Counted from the first letter of the stretch, positions 1 through 7,058 are shown. The stretch: 7,058 nucleotides of DNA from Bacteroidia bacterium (GCA_026391235.1 JAPLDV010000426.1:1-7058), one strand, 5' to 3'. Notes: generated by a model from the letters alone, not told the origin. Numbers and translations are program-made.

Positions 1-1
1 A

Positions 2-2851
2 CTGGAGACCGATAAGGGCGATTTCATCAACTGGGGCGACTGCAGCATCAACGACACCCTCTGGCACCATATTGCTTTTACCTATGATGCCAACGGCGGG
101 CTGAATAATTTCAGGACCTATGTCGACGGGCTGCTGAAGGCCCAACAGACCGTTATTGGTAAAATCATTACCGGCAATGGCCTGCTGATGATCGGATCCC
201 GAAATGTCTATAGTGGAACCACCAAATATCAGCTGGATGATATCCGCTTGTGGAACCGTGCCCTTACCCAGGATGAACTTTTGGCAAACCAGGTTAAAAA
301 ACTTACCGGACAGGAAGCCGGACTGAAAATGTTTCTGAATTTTGATGATACTTTCAAAGATATTTCGGGCAATGGCAATGATGCACTTCCGCTGTATCTG
401 GGGGAATTGAAAGTCTCTGATTTTAATCCGCCGGTACCGGGTTTTGATATGTATCAGAATATGAGTCAGGTATCATTAACCAACAAAACGCAAAACGGCA
501 CTTCCTTTTTGTGGAGTTTTGGCAACGGAACCGTCTCTGATAAAGGGAATCCGGTTTACACCTATCCAAATCCGGGAGAATACACCATCACGCTCGAAGC
601 CATGAATGCCAACAGCAAAACGGCTGCCATTAGAAATGCTTCCATCGAGGGACTCGAACACATTGAACCCATTCAGGCCGGGAATAGCGGATATTCTTCC
701 ATTGCCGTTTTTGGCGGAGGTTTAACCGTTGCTGGAACCACTTTTTCAATACGAATGGCCGGAAATCCTGATATTGTAGGTGAAAACCTGGTTGCTCCTG
801 CCGCGGGAGTCCTTTCGGCGCAATTCAGGCTGGAAAGCGCTCCGTTGGGCAAATGGGATGTGGTAGTGAAGAAAGGGGCCTCGGAACAGATCCTGAAAGA
901 AGCATTTAACATTGTTCCTGCCGAAGAAGCTGATCCATGGGTATCCATCTCGGGCCGGGGAGCCATCATTTTAAATATGTGGCAAACTTATACGATAAAT
1001 TTCGGGAATAATGGAAACGTGGATGCCTATGGGGTTCCGGTTTGGCTGGCCGTTACGGATGACAACAATCTGGAAATAGAATTTATTGATTTTGTTATGG
1101 AAACCCCGGCACGGGCAGCGGAGATGGGGGTTGAACAGGAAATTAAGGATCTCGGACCCTATTTCAAGACGGAATCGGTTTTTGGAGAATCCATGAAAGC
1201 AAGGGTTTATCCGTTGTTGATTCCGGTTATTCCCGGCAAGAGTTCATCGAGCATTCACATCAGGGTGAAGACCTCCAATAGCATAAAAATGAAAATCTGG
1301 AATAATCCTCCGATTCTTGGTTATCAAGCCGGTCAGGAAGGGAGCTTTTTAGAGGGCGGTGAATCGGGATCCGGGGGGCAGATATCCATCCGGACTCCTC
1401 TTTGCGTGTTTGGCGTATTGGCAGAAGCTGCCCTTGATGTTGGCACGGCCTGGGCCGCTCCGGAATTGAATTGTGTTATTGGTGCTGCGAAATTTGGCTT
1501 TCAATTCGGTTTAACCCCGCCCTGGAACAAAAAGTTCAGTTTAAAGAATACCGCCTGGAATTTGACAGTTATCGGCATTGATTGTGGATTGGCACTTTCC
1601 GGCATTGCCGGAGCATATAAAAGCATCGGTGTACTGTTTGCCAATTCCTGGGATTATTATGAAAATCTGAAGTCATGCTGGCAGATGGGCTTTGCGGACA
1701 ACACCATGAATATCCTGATCAATGCTGTTTTCTCTTTTGATCCAAACGAAATGATCGGTCCGGCCGGCTATGGCGCCAGCCGGTGGATACAAAAAAACAA
1801 TTCCATGCCATACACAGTGCTGTTCGAAAACAAGAGCACGGCAACTGCACCGGCACATATCGTTACCGTTACCGATACGCTTGATCTGACAAAATATGAC
1901 CTCAAGGAATTCGGATTTGGTTCCTTCGGATTTGGGGATACCACCCTGGTTCCGGACGGAAACAAGCTGAAAGCCTTCTCCAGGGATGTGGACCTTAGGC
2001 CGGATATGAACCTGATTGCGCGTGTTTCGGGCAGGGTCGATACCCTCACCGGGGTGATCAAATGGGAATTCCTCTCTTTAAATCCGTCAACATTGTTACT
2101 GGAAGAGGACCCGTTCATCGGATTCCTTCCGCCAAACAACGCCAATCATGCCGGCGAAGGGTTCGTGAGTTTCTCGGTCGGGCTGAAACAGTCGCTTGGA
2201 ACCAATGCCGTGCTGAAAAACAAGGCATCCATTGTTTTCGATGCCAATCTGCCCATTATAACCAACGAATATATCAACACCCTCGACCTGGATAAGCCCC
2301 AGAGCCAGGTTTCTTCGCTCGGTGCCACCAGCATCAGCAAATTCCCGGTGACGTGGGGCGGCAGTGATGTGGGTTCCGGAATTGCATCGTATTCCGTTTA
2401 TGTGCTGCAGAACGATACCGCTTTTTGGGCATGGAAAATGAATACAACACTTGAAACGGCTGAGTTTACCGGTGAAGTGGGCTCAACCTACAAGTTTTAC
2501 AGCATTGCCCGCGATAATGTGAGCCTGATGGAAGATGTTCCGGCACAATATGATGCCTCAACACAAATCGTTGTTCATGTGGATGAATTTGAGCTGAAAA
2601 AGGATGAGCTGAAAGTTTTCCCCAACCCGGCGACCGATAAATTATCCGTTTCGCTCAGGAACGCTCCCGCCGGCCTGTATGTCGTTGAACTGGTTGGAGT
2701 AAACGGTCAGGTTTACTATTCCAAAATTCATGATGATTCCACCATCTCCAAAGGAATTCAGATTGGTGTTGAAGGCTGCAGTGCCGGGCAGTACCTGGTT
2801 CGGATGGTTTACGGCAATAAATCGGTTACCCGAAAGGTGCTGATCAAATAG
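2..2851 (+). CDS. Large secreted LamG/PKD multidomain protein with T9SS sorting domain, 5'-truncated by the window
   Basis: Secreted or cell-surface protein whose C-terminus is read by the type IX secretion system of Bacteroidota. The frame is open from base 2, so the ATG at 188 is internal: the 62 codons before it carry LamG-fold sequence (WHHIAFTYDANGG, TYVDGLL) that continues after it (YQLDDIRLWNRALTQDEL). About 949 residues are visible; the signal peptide and start lie outside. Order: LamG/concanavalin-like lectin fold (to about base 345); PKD domain (about 437-637; LWSFGNGT, YPNPGEYTITLEA); Ig/IPT-like beta stretch (about 660-920); an unassigned region with a Gly/Ala-rich part holding four cysteines (about 1380-1700); a DPNEMIGPAGYG...YTVLFENKSTATAPA module (about 1739-2287) common in large surface proteins; an Ig/Fn3-like module (about 2294-2581); and the sorting domain (about 2600-2848). 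No catalytic motif is recognised, so an adhesin or glycan-binding role is only inferred. It is probably not functionally linked to the importer downstream. Confidence 0.93.
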   Translation: METDKGDFINWGDCSINDTLWHHIAFTYDANGGLNNFRTYVDGLLKAQQTVIGKIITGNGLLMIGSRNVYSGTTKYQLDDIRLWNRALTQDELLANQVKKLTGQEAGLKMFLNFDDTFKDISGNGNDALPLYLGELKVSDFNPPVPGFDMYQNMSQVSLTNKTQNGTSFLWSFGNGTVSDKGNPVYTYPNPGEYTITLEAMNANSKTAAIRNASIEGLEHIEPIQAGNSGYSSIAVFGGGLTVAGTTFSIRMAGNPDIVGENLVAPAAGVLSAQFRLESAPLGKWDVVVKKGASEQILKEAFNIVPAEEADPWVSISGRGAIILNMWQTYTINFGNNGNVDAYGVPVWLAVTDDNNLEIEFIDFVMETPARAAEMGVEQEIKDLGPYFKTESVFGESMKARVYPLLIPVIPGKSSSSIHIRVKTSNSIKMKIWNNPPILGYQAGQEGSFLEGGESGSGGQISIRTPLCVFGVLAEAALDVGTAWAAPELNCVIGAAKFGFQFGLTPPWNKKFSLKNTAWNLTVIGIDCGLALSGIAGAYKSIGVLFANSWDYYENLKSCWQMGFADNTMNILINAVFSFDPNEMIGPAGYGASRWIQKNNSMPYTVLFENKSTATAPAHIVTVTDTLDLTKYDLKEFGFGSFGFGDTTLVPDGNKLKAFSRDVDLRPDMNLIARVSGRVDTLTGVIKWEFLSLNPSTLLLEEDPFIGFLPPNNANHAGEGFVSFSVGLKQSLGTNAVLKNKASIVFDANLPIITNEYINTLDLDKPQSQVSSLGATSISKFPVTWGGSDVGSGIASYSVYVLQNDTAFWAWKMNTTLETAEFTGEVGSTYKFYSIARDNVSLMEDVPAQYDASTQIVVHVDEFELKKDELKVFPNPATDKLSVSLRNAPAGLYVVELVGVNGQVYYSKIHDDSTISKGIQIGVEGCSAGQYLVRMVYGNKSVTRKVLIK
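1910..1935 (+). repeat. Short in-frame tandem repeat (FGFGS/FGFGD)
   Basis: The 11-base string TTCGGATTTGG occurs at 1910-1920 and again at 1925-1935. The 15-base offset keeps frame and gives FGFGS-FGFGD inside the DPNE/FENK module. It looks like a small slipped-strand duplication, probably in a loop; no regulatory role is suggested. Confidence 0.55.
2600..2848 (+). other. T9SS type A C-terminal sorting domain
   Basis: The last 83 residues of the first protein fit the type A sorting domain: KVFPNPATDKLSVSL, then AGLYVVELVGVNGQ, then the SAGQYLVRMVYGNKS block, ending in the basic KVLIK. In this family the domain directs passage through the outer membrane and is usually cleaved while the protein is attached to the surface or released. 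It is the strongest phylum marker in the window. Confidence 0.92.
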
Positions 2852-2909
2852 CGTAATGAAAAGCAGTTGCAATGTTTGTGGCTTATATTCTGCTGCAGTT
2901 AAAATTTCC

Positions 2910-2944
2910 GTATTCCGATTAAAATTGATATAATTGAAGTATCG
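2910..2944 (+). promoter_or_regulatory. Candidate promoter of the ABC importer operon
   Basis: The 112-base gap between the two transcription units is AT-rich near its end. TATAATTG at 2929-2936 matches the Bacteroidota -7 consensus TAnnTTTG at all but one defined position and also contains a perfect TATAAT. Transcription would start near 2943, leaving a leader of about 20 bases. No good -33 TTG or -35 element is seen at the right distance, and no operator or riboswitch fold is apparent. No Shine-Dalgarno sequence precedes the ATG at 2964, which is normal for this phylum. Confidence 0.3.
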
Positions 2945-2963
2945 GCACTTTCACCTGTAAACT

Positions 2964-3020
2964 ATGAAACACTACTTACATTTATTGGTCCTTTTTGCCA
3001 TCCTTTCACTGGTCGGGTGC
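2964..3020 (+). other. Lipoprotein signal peptide with lipobox LVGC
   Basis: [19 protein letters not shown] has a short basic start, a hydrophobic core and Leu-Val-Gly-Cys for lipidation and signal peptidase II cleavage before Cys19. The following GNKQTN lacks the acidic cluster described as a surface-export signal in Bacteroidota lipoproteins. Retention in the periplasm, near the inner membrane where the permease sits, is therefore more likely; this last point is inference. Confidence 0.85.
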
Positions 3021-5948
3021 GGCAATAAGCAAACAAACATCACAAAACTTGCCATGCTCGAGGGAGGCAAGACTTTCGCCTGTGCAACCGGAACAGTCGC
3101 GGATCAGTTTGTGTTTAAACGGTTTCCCGATGCAAAAATCGAGTATTATAATACGGTGCTGGACTGCGCTCTGGCAGTTAAGGGTGGTAAAGCAGATGCT
3201 GCTGTTTATGACCTTCCGATCCTGAAAAACATAGCCGGAAAGAATGGTGGGCTCAGGGTTTTGTCGGAATTGCTGTCAACGGATCAGTATGGCTTTGCCG
3301 TTCAGCCGGATAGCACCGGCTTGAAGGTAGCCATGGATGCAGTCCTTGCCGAAATAAAGTCGGACGGAACATACGACGATATGATGAAGCGCTGGTTCCC
3401 TGATAAAGGGAGTCCGGCGCCCATGCCCGAACTCAATCTGACAGGAGGCAATGGGGTATTGAAATTTGGCACTGCCGCAGTATCGGAACCCATGTCGTTT
3501 GTTGATGCCAACAGAAAAGTGGTGGGCTTCGATATTGAGTATGCTTCTTACGTGGCCCGGAAACTGGGGAAACGGCTCGAAATTATTAATATGGAATTTG
3601 GAGCCATGATTCCGGCCCTGATTTCAGGGAAAGTGGATATGATCGGTGCCGGCCTGTCGATCACGGAAGAACGAAAAAAGAAGGTGTTGTTTTCCGAATG
3701 TTACTATCCCAACGGTATAGCGGCGATGGTAAAGGGGGAGGCAGCAGCCGTACCGGTTGCCGCCGGCGGGAAGATGAAAACGGCTGATGACATCAGCGAT
3801 AAGACCATTGGGGTGCTGCTGGGCTCCATGTACGACACCTATGCCACGCGCAAATACCCGCAAGCCAAAATCCCTCAGTACCAATCCGTTTCCGACCTGC
3901 TAATCGCCCTGAACTCGGGCAAGATCGACGTCACCTACATGGATCAGTCTTTAGTGCCCGAAGTGCTGAAGGCGAATTCCGATCTTGGCATTCTGGCCAA
4001 GGATGTATTCAGCGTCCCGATCGGAGCCGGTTTTAACGCTGACAACGACGCACTCCGCGAGCAGTTCAATGCCTTTCTGAAGGAGATCCGCTCGAATGGT
4101 GTCTATCAGGATATGGTCACACGCTGGGTGGATAAGGGCATCATGGAGATGCCCAAAATCGAAAGCACCAAAACCACCAATGGTGTCCTGCGTGCAGGGG
4201 TAGTCAACGACCTTGGCATGCCTTTCGGACTGGTCCGCGACGGAAAGGTCATCGGGTTCGATATTGAGCTCTCGTCGCGCTTCGCCGCCTGGCTCGGCCG
4301 CGATTATGCCCCGGTGCCGCTGCAATTCGGCAGCCTTATCGCCTCCATCTCCACCAACAAGATCGATATCATCACCGCCTCCATGTTCATCACCGAGGAA
4401 CGGGAAAAGATGATCGACTTCAGCGACCCTTACTACGAATCCGGTGTCAGCCTGATAGCACGGAAAGAAAACATTGAACAGGCGCCGGCAGGCAGGATTG
4501 CAACGGTGGATGATCTGGCCGATAAAAAAATTGGCATTTTTACCGGAACGATTTTCGATGGTTTCATCGCAAATAAGTATCCGAAGGCGGAGATTTTCAG
4601 GTATGAAAACACGGCCGACCTGATGCTGTCGGTAAAAACCGGTAAGATCGACGCAGCGATGTTCGACCTGGTTACCGCCCGGCTCATCTTAAAGCATAAT
4701 CCCGAACTGAAACTCCTGAGCGATCAGGTGCTCACCATGCCGCTGGGTGTGGGTTTTCATAAGAACAATCCGGCCCTCCGAAAGGAATTCAATGATTTTC
4801 TGAAAGAGGCGAGAGCCGATGGTGCCTACGATACCATGAGCAAACGCTGGTTTCTGGAAGATGCGGAAGAAGCTGTTATGCCTGTGTTTCCAAAATCCTC
4901 GTCCGACAAAAAACTGGTTGCCGGAGTCTCGGTGGATGACCTGCCTTATGTGGCCGTAATGAAAGGCGACTTTGTTGGATTCGATATCGAGATGATCCGG
5001 AAATTTGCCGAACGTAAGAATTACGACCTCGAAATTGTGACTATGGAGTTTCCATCCCTGATTGCTGCGCTGGCTGCCGGCAAGGTCGATCTGATCACCG
5101 ATGGGATAGCGATCAGCGAGGAGCGCGGCAAACAGATCGATTTCTCGGATCCTTATGCCGAGCTCAGAAGCGCAGTCGTGGTGGCCGCAAAAAGCATGGC
5201 CGGTTACTCCGGAGGGGAGATTAAAGCAGTACGGAAACCTTTTTTGAAAAGATTATCCGACAGCTTTTACAGCAATATCATCCTGGAAAAAAGGTACCTG
5301 CTGATCATCGACGGATTATTGATCACCCTTCTCATCTCGATTTTTGCGGCCATTTTGGGAACGTTTCTGGGTGGATTGATCTGCTTTATGAAAATGTCGA
5401 AAAACAAAATTCTTACCGGATCAGCCGAGCTGTATATCACCCTTCTCCGGGGAACGCCGGTGCTGGTATTGCTGATGATCATCTATTACATCGTGTTCGC
5501 ATCGGTCAACATCAATCCTGCCATCGTGGCCGTGTTTGCTTTCAGCCTGAACTTCGGCGCTTATGTTTCCGAGATGTTCCGCACCTCTATTGAAAGCATC
5601 GACAAGGGGCAGAAAGAGGCGGGCATCGCCGGGGGCTTCACTAAAGTGCAGACATTCTTACATATCATTACCCCCCAGGCCTTGCGCCATCTGCTCCCGG
5701 TGTACAAAGGCGAGTTTATCTCCCTGGTTAAGATGACCTCCATCGTTGGCTACATTGCCGTGCAGGATCTCACCAAAGCCAGCGATATTATCCGCAGCCG
5801 CACCTTTGATGCCTTTTTTCCGCTCATCATGGCGGCGGTGCTCTATCTGCTGATCGCGTGGCTGCTGACGCGGGCATTGGGATATATTGAAGTTTCGGTG
5901 GACCCTAAAAGAAAACGGCTGACCAAAGAAGTGGAGGCAATCTCATGA
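2964..5948 (+). CDS. Polar amino-acid ABC importer: lipoprotein signal, array of SBP_bac_3 lobes and permease fused in one chain
   Basis: Membrane component of an amino-acid importer that also carries its own solute receptors. Residues 1-19 are a lipoprotein signal ending in the lipobox LVGC (Cys19). Next come a lone SBP lobe 2 (about 26-155), a complete SBP_bac_3 domain (about 163-397), a second complete domain (about 406-641) and a lone lobe 1 (about 648-745). A HisM/GlnP-like permease (about 771-994) follows, with several membrane helices and the EAA coupling loop [20 protein letters not shown] (885-904). The architecture recalls lactococcal GlnP, where two receptor domains are fused to the permease, but here the ends of the array are half domains. 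A permease of this size is expected to act as a homodimer. The ATG at 2964 is chosen because it begins a perfect lipoprotein signal. The gene overlaps the ATPase gene by four bases. Substrate cannot be fixed; polar amino acids such as glutamine, glutamate, histidine or arginine are the family norm. Confidence 0.93.
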   Translation: MKHYLHLLVLFAILSLVGCGNKQTNITKLAMLEGGKTFACATGTVADQFVFKRFPDAKIEYYNTVLDCALAVKGGKADAAVYDLPILKNIAGKNGGLRVLSELLSTDQYGFAVQPDSTGLKVAMDAVLAEIKSDGTYDDMMKRWFPDKGSPAPMPELNLTGGNGVLKFGTAAVSEPMSFVDANRKVVGFDIEYASYVARKLGKRLEIINMEFGAMIPALISGKVDMIGAGLSITEERKKKVLFSECYYPNGIAAMVKGEAAAVPVAAGGKMKTADDISDKTIGVLLGSMYDTYATRKYPQAKIPQYQSVSDLLIALNSGKIDVTYMDQSLVPEVLKANSDLGILAKDVFSVPIGAGFNADNDALREQFNAFLKEIRSNGVYQDMVTRWVDKGIMEMPKIESTKTTNGVLRAGVVNDLGMPFGLVRDGKVIGFDIELSSRFAAWLGRDYAPVPLQFGSLIASISTNKIDIITASMFITEEREKMIDFSDPYYESGVSLIARKENIEQAPAGRIATVDDLADKKIGIFTGTIFDGFIANKYPKAEIFRYENTADLMLSVKTGKIDAAMFDLVTARLILKHNPELKLLSDQVLTMPLGVGFHKNNPALRKEFNDFLKEARADGAYDTMSKRWFLEDAEEAVMPVFPKSSSDKKLVAGVSVDDLPYVAVMKGDFVGFDIEMIRKFAERKNYDLEIVTMEFPSLIAALAAGKVDLITDGIAISEERGKQIDFSDPYAELRSAVVVAAKSMAGYSGGEIKAVRKPFLKRLSDSFYSNIILEKRYLLIIDGLLITLLISIFAAILGTFLGGLICFMKMSKNKILTGSAELYITLLRGTPVLVLLMIIYYIVFASVNINPAIVAVFAFSLNFGAYVSEMFRTSIESIDKGQKEAGIAGGFTKVQTFLHIITPQALRHLLPVYKGEFISLVKMTSIVGYIAVQDLTKASDIIRSRTFDAFFPLIMAAVLYLLIAWLLTRALGYIEVSVDPKRKRLTKEVEAIS
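3039..3428 (+). other. Orphan SBP_bac_3 lobe 2 (half module 0)
   Basis: Residues about 26-155 align only with the second half of the later modules. [19 protein letters not shown] matches [18 protein letters not shown] of module 2, and the match runs on through [22 protein letters not shown] and [12 protein letters not shown]. The first lobe (GFDIE, TEER) is absent, and the signal peptide abuts the hinge. The expected ligand-contact residues of lobe 2 are kept: Gly43-Thr44 and Asp83, the equivalent of the Asp that binds the ligand amino group in HisJ. This argues against simple decay. Confidence 0.8.
3450..4154 (+). other. Complete SBP_bac_3 domain (module 1)
   Basis: Residues about 163-397 form a full two-lobe receptor of normal length. 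Lobe 1 has [17 protein letters not shown] and LSITEER with the ligand-carboxylate Arg237. Lobe 2 has GVLLGS (Ser288) and IDVTYMDQ (Asp327), and the closing helix is [12 protein letters not shown]. The usual FSDPYY is FSECYY here, with Cys246 at the edge of the pocket, a difference from module 2. Confidence 0.88.
4179..4886 (+). other. Complete SBP_bac_3 domain (module 2)
   Basis: Residues about 406-641. Lobe 1 has [23 protein letters not shown] (Arg480) and the canonical IDFSDPYY. Lobe 2 has GIFTGT (Thr529), GKIDAAMFD (Asp568) and the closing [12 protein letters not shown]. The residue before ITEER is Phe where module 1 has Ser, so the two pockets are probably not identical. Confidence 0.9.
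4905..5198 (+). other. Orphan SBP_bac_3 lobe 1 (half module 3)
   Basis: Residues about 648-745 match only the first half of the receptor fold: [45 protein letters not shown] (Arg721) and IDFSDPYAE. After [11 protein letters not shown], where lobe 2 should begin, the chain passes through a short basic linker into the permease. The carboxylate-binding Arg is kept. This is the half that would complement the lone lobe 2 at the N-terminus. Confidence 0.82.
5274..5945 (+). other. HisM/GlnP-like permease domain (BPD_transp_1)
   Basis: Residues about 771-994 have the length of a free-standing HisM-type permease. The first helix is near 778-808, others near 830-848 and 852-868, and the last near 949-970. 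[16 protein letters not shown] is a family hallmark, and the EAA loop (885-904) is the docking site for the ATPase. The end is basic ([10 protein letters not shown]) and should be cytoplasmic. Confidence 0.92.
5933..5948 (+). promoter_or_regulatory. Translational coupling site: GGAGG ribosome site and ATGA overlap
   Basis: GGAGG at 5933-5937 lies seven bases before the ATG at 5945, and that ATG overlaps the TGA at 5946-5948 of the permease gene. This decides the start of the ATPase gene and suggests coupled translation and matched amounts of the two subunits. The purine run also encodes the last residues of the upstream protein, so its use as a ribosome site is inferred. Confidence 0.65.
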
Positions 5949-7027
5949 TACAGGTACGAAATCTTTCGAAACATTTTGGCGATCTGGTGGTTCTCAAAGA
6001 TATCAACGCGGATATCCAAAAAGGGGAAATCATAACCGTGATCGGTCCTTCGGGAACGGGCAAGAGCACCTTTCTCCGCTGTTTGAACCTGTTGGAAACC
6101 CCCACAGGCGGTCAAATTTTCATCGACGGGATTCCCCTGCTCGATAAAAAAACCAACGTTCCGAAACTTCGCCAGCGGATGGGAATGGTTTTTCAATCGT
6201 TTAACCTGTACGCCCACCTGTCGGTTCTGGAGAACCTCACGCTGGGTCCCATAAAACTGCTGGGAACGAAAAAGGCCGAAGCCAACCGGAAAGCCATGGA
6301 GCTGCTGAAGCTCGTGGGACTCGCCGAAAAGGCGCACAGCTATCCCGACGAGCTATCCGGCGGGCAAAAACAGCGGGTGGCCATCGCCCGCTGCATGGCC
6401 ATGGAACCCGAGATCCTGCTCTTTGATGAGCCCACCTCGGCGCTCGACCCTACAATGGTGAGCGAGGTGCTTGCCGTGATCCGCCGGCTGGCCCGCGAGG
6501 GAATGACCATGATCATCGTTACCCACGAGATGGAGTTTGCCCGCAACCTCTCGAGCCGCGTATTTTATATGGACGAGGGGCTGATTTACGAAGAGGGCAC
6601 CCCGGAGCAGATCTTCGATAACCCGCAGAAAGAAAAAACCAAAGCGTTCATCAACCGGATACGCAGTTTGCAGTACCGGTTCACCAGCCCCGACTACGAC
6701 CTGTACGCCCTGCAGTCCGGCATGGAACTATTCTGCGAAAAGCACATGCTCTCGAAAAAAGTGGCCGGATACGTGGTGCACATAACCGAGGAAGTGCTGG
6801 TACTGCAGAAAGATTTTACCGAAATTAACCTGAGCCTCTCCTATTCCGAAAAGGACGGCAGCGTGGAACTGGTGTGCGCGAGCGCCGGGGTGCCCGCTAA
6901 CCCGATGGAGGAGGACACCAGGGAGGATGATATCGGGATCAAACTGATCAGGGCCCGCTGCACAAGCATCGATTACCGGTACGAGGGCGGTAGAAACGTG
7001 CTTGTGCTGAGGATGAAGGGGGAGTAG
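5945..7027 (+). CDS. Polar amino-acid ABC importer ATPase (GlnQ/HisP type) with extra C-terminal RsbW/GHKL-like domain
   Basis: Cytoplasmic ATPase that should power the fused receptor-permease encoded just upstream. Residues 1 to about 243 are a complete GlnQ-type cassette: Walker A GPSGTGKS (34-41), Q-loop Gln84 in [18 protein letters not shown], signature LSGGQ (137-141), Walker B ILLFDE (157-162), D-loop SALD and H-loop His194. GlnQ proteins normally stop near 240-250 residues; this one has 360. The extra part (about 245-358) has an alpha-beta pattern ending in [19 protein letters not shown] and [11 protein letters not shown], which resembles the end of RsbW-type anti-sigma kinases. Translation is probably coupled to the permease gene through the ATGA overlap. 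The cassette assignment is firm; the tail assignment is by pattern only. The gene is intact, with 31 bases left in the window after its TAG. Confidence 0.94.
   Translation: MIQVRNLSKHFGDLVVLKDINADIQKGEIITVIGPSGTGKSTFLRCLNLLETPTGGQIFIDGIPLLDKKTNVPKLRQRMGMVFQSFNLYAHLSVLENLTLGPIKLLGTKKAEANRKAMELLKLVGLAEKAHSYPDELSGGQKQRVAIARCMAMEPEILLFDEPTSALDPTMVSEVLAVIRRLAREGMTMIIVTHEMEFARNLSSRVFYMDEGLIYEEGTPEQIFDNPQKEKTKAFINRIRSLQYRFTSPDYDLYALQSGMELFCEKHMLSKKVAGYVVHITEEVLVLQKDFTEINLSLSYSEKDGSVELVCASAGVPANPMEEDTREDDIGIKLIRARCTSIDYRYEGGRNVLVLRMKGE
6677..7018 (+). other. C-terminal RsbW-like (HATPase_c_2) domain with degenerate ATP site
   Basis: Residues about 245-358 of the ATPase. The pattern suggests an RsbW/SpoIIAB-like fold: a helix with ITEEVLVLQ at the place of the N-box, a strand pair [20 protein letters not shown], then [17 protein letters not shown] and NVLVLRMK. 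The N-box Asn is replaced by a hydrophobic residue, the G1 DxGxG reads SAGVP, and the G2 GxGL reads GIKL. If the assignment is right, ATP binding and kinase activity are probably lost, leaving a protein-binding or dimerisation role. It does not look to me like the NIL domain of MetN or a CBS pair, but a distant ACT-like fold cannot be excluded. Confidence 0.6.
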
Positions 7028-7058
7028 TCCCGGGTAAATCAGGCACTGTTCACACAAG

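Noticed and set aside
188..190. ATG at 188 as the true start of the first gene
   Set aside because: The frame is open back to base 2 and encodes the middle of the LamG fold, so this Met is internal.
1768..2145. Open frame on the - strand (125 codons) opposite the secreted-protein gene
   Set aside because: It is a shadow of the coding strand; the + frame carries the DPNE/FENK module, and the antisense product is low-complexity with no family match.
2861..2905. Possible terminator after the secreted-protein gene
   Set aside because: AGCAG and CTGCT can pair, but the stem is only five bases around a loop of more than 20 and has no T-run; CTGCAG nearby is just a six-base palindrome.
2964..3428. 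Half module 0 as a frameshifted or decayed full receptor domain
   Set aside because: The signal peptide joins the hinge cleanly in one frame, no lobe 1 remnant is seen in the 112-base upstream gap, and the lobe 2 contact residues are intact.
5843..6337. Long open frame on the - strand (164 codons) opposite the permease/ATPase junction
   Set aside because: It lies opposite two well-supported genes with clear family motifs, its translation shows no recognisable domain, and it has no promoter or neighbour of its own.
7028..7058. Any feature in the last 31 bases
   Set aside because: CCCGGG is a short palindrome without a T-run, and no start codon with a usable frame is visible.

Overview
The window looks like Bacteroidota DNA. 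The first gene ends in a type IX secretion (T9SS) sorting domain with the typical core VFPNPATDKL and a basic KVLIK tail. The lipoprotein start at 2964 has no Shine-Dalgarno sequence in front of it, and an AT-rich promoter-like stretch lies just upstream; both fit this phylum. The lineage below phylum cannot be told from the sequence. All visible coding is on the + strand, and no RNA genes, insertion sequences or CRISPR arrays are seen.

Region 1 (2-2851) is the 3' part of a very large secreted multidomain protein. It is open at the left edge and shows, in order, a LamG-like lectin fold, a PKD repeat, an Ig-like stretch, a cysteine-containing Gly/Ala-rich segment, a DPNE/FENK adhesion-type module, an Ig/Fn3-like module and the T9SS signal. 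A 112-base spacer (2852-2963) follows, with a weak promoter candidate and no convincing terminator.

Region 2 (2964-7027) is a two-gene operon for a polar amino-acid type ABC importer. The first gene encodes one 994-residue chain: a lipoprotein signal, an array of SBP_bac_3 (HisJ/GlnH-like) lobes, and a HisM/GlnP-like permease. The array does not consist of whole domains. It begins with an isolated lobe 2, continues with two complete two-lobe domains, and ends with an isolated lobe 1 directly before the membrane segments. The chain therefore holds three lobe 1s and three lobe 2s, and the two orphan halves at opposite ends could build a third, non-contiguous binding site. The second gene overlaps the first by four bases (ATGA). 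It encodes a GlnQ-type ATPase with all catalytic motifs plus an extra C-terminal domain of about 115 residues. That domain resembles RsbW/GHKL (HATPase_c_2) folds but has lost the usual ATP-binding residues.

Together the two genes would make a self-contained importer: tethered binding domains feed a homodimeric permease, powered by an ATPase that carries a possible regulatory domain. The permuted lobe array and the pseudo-GHKL tail on the ATPase are the two features most likely to be new biology.
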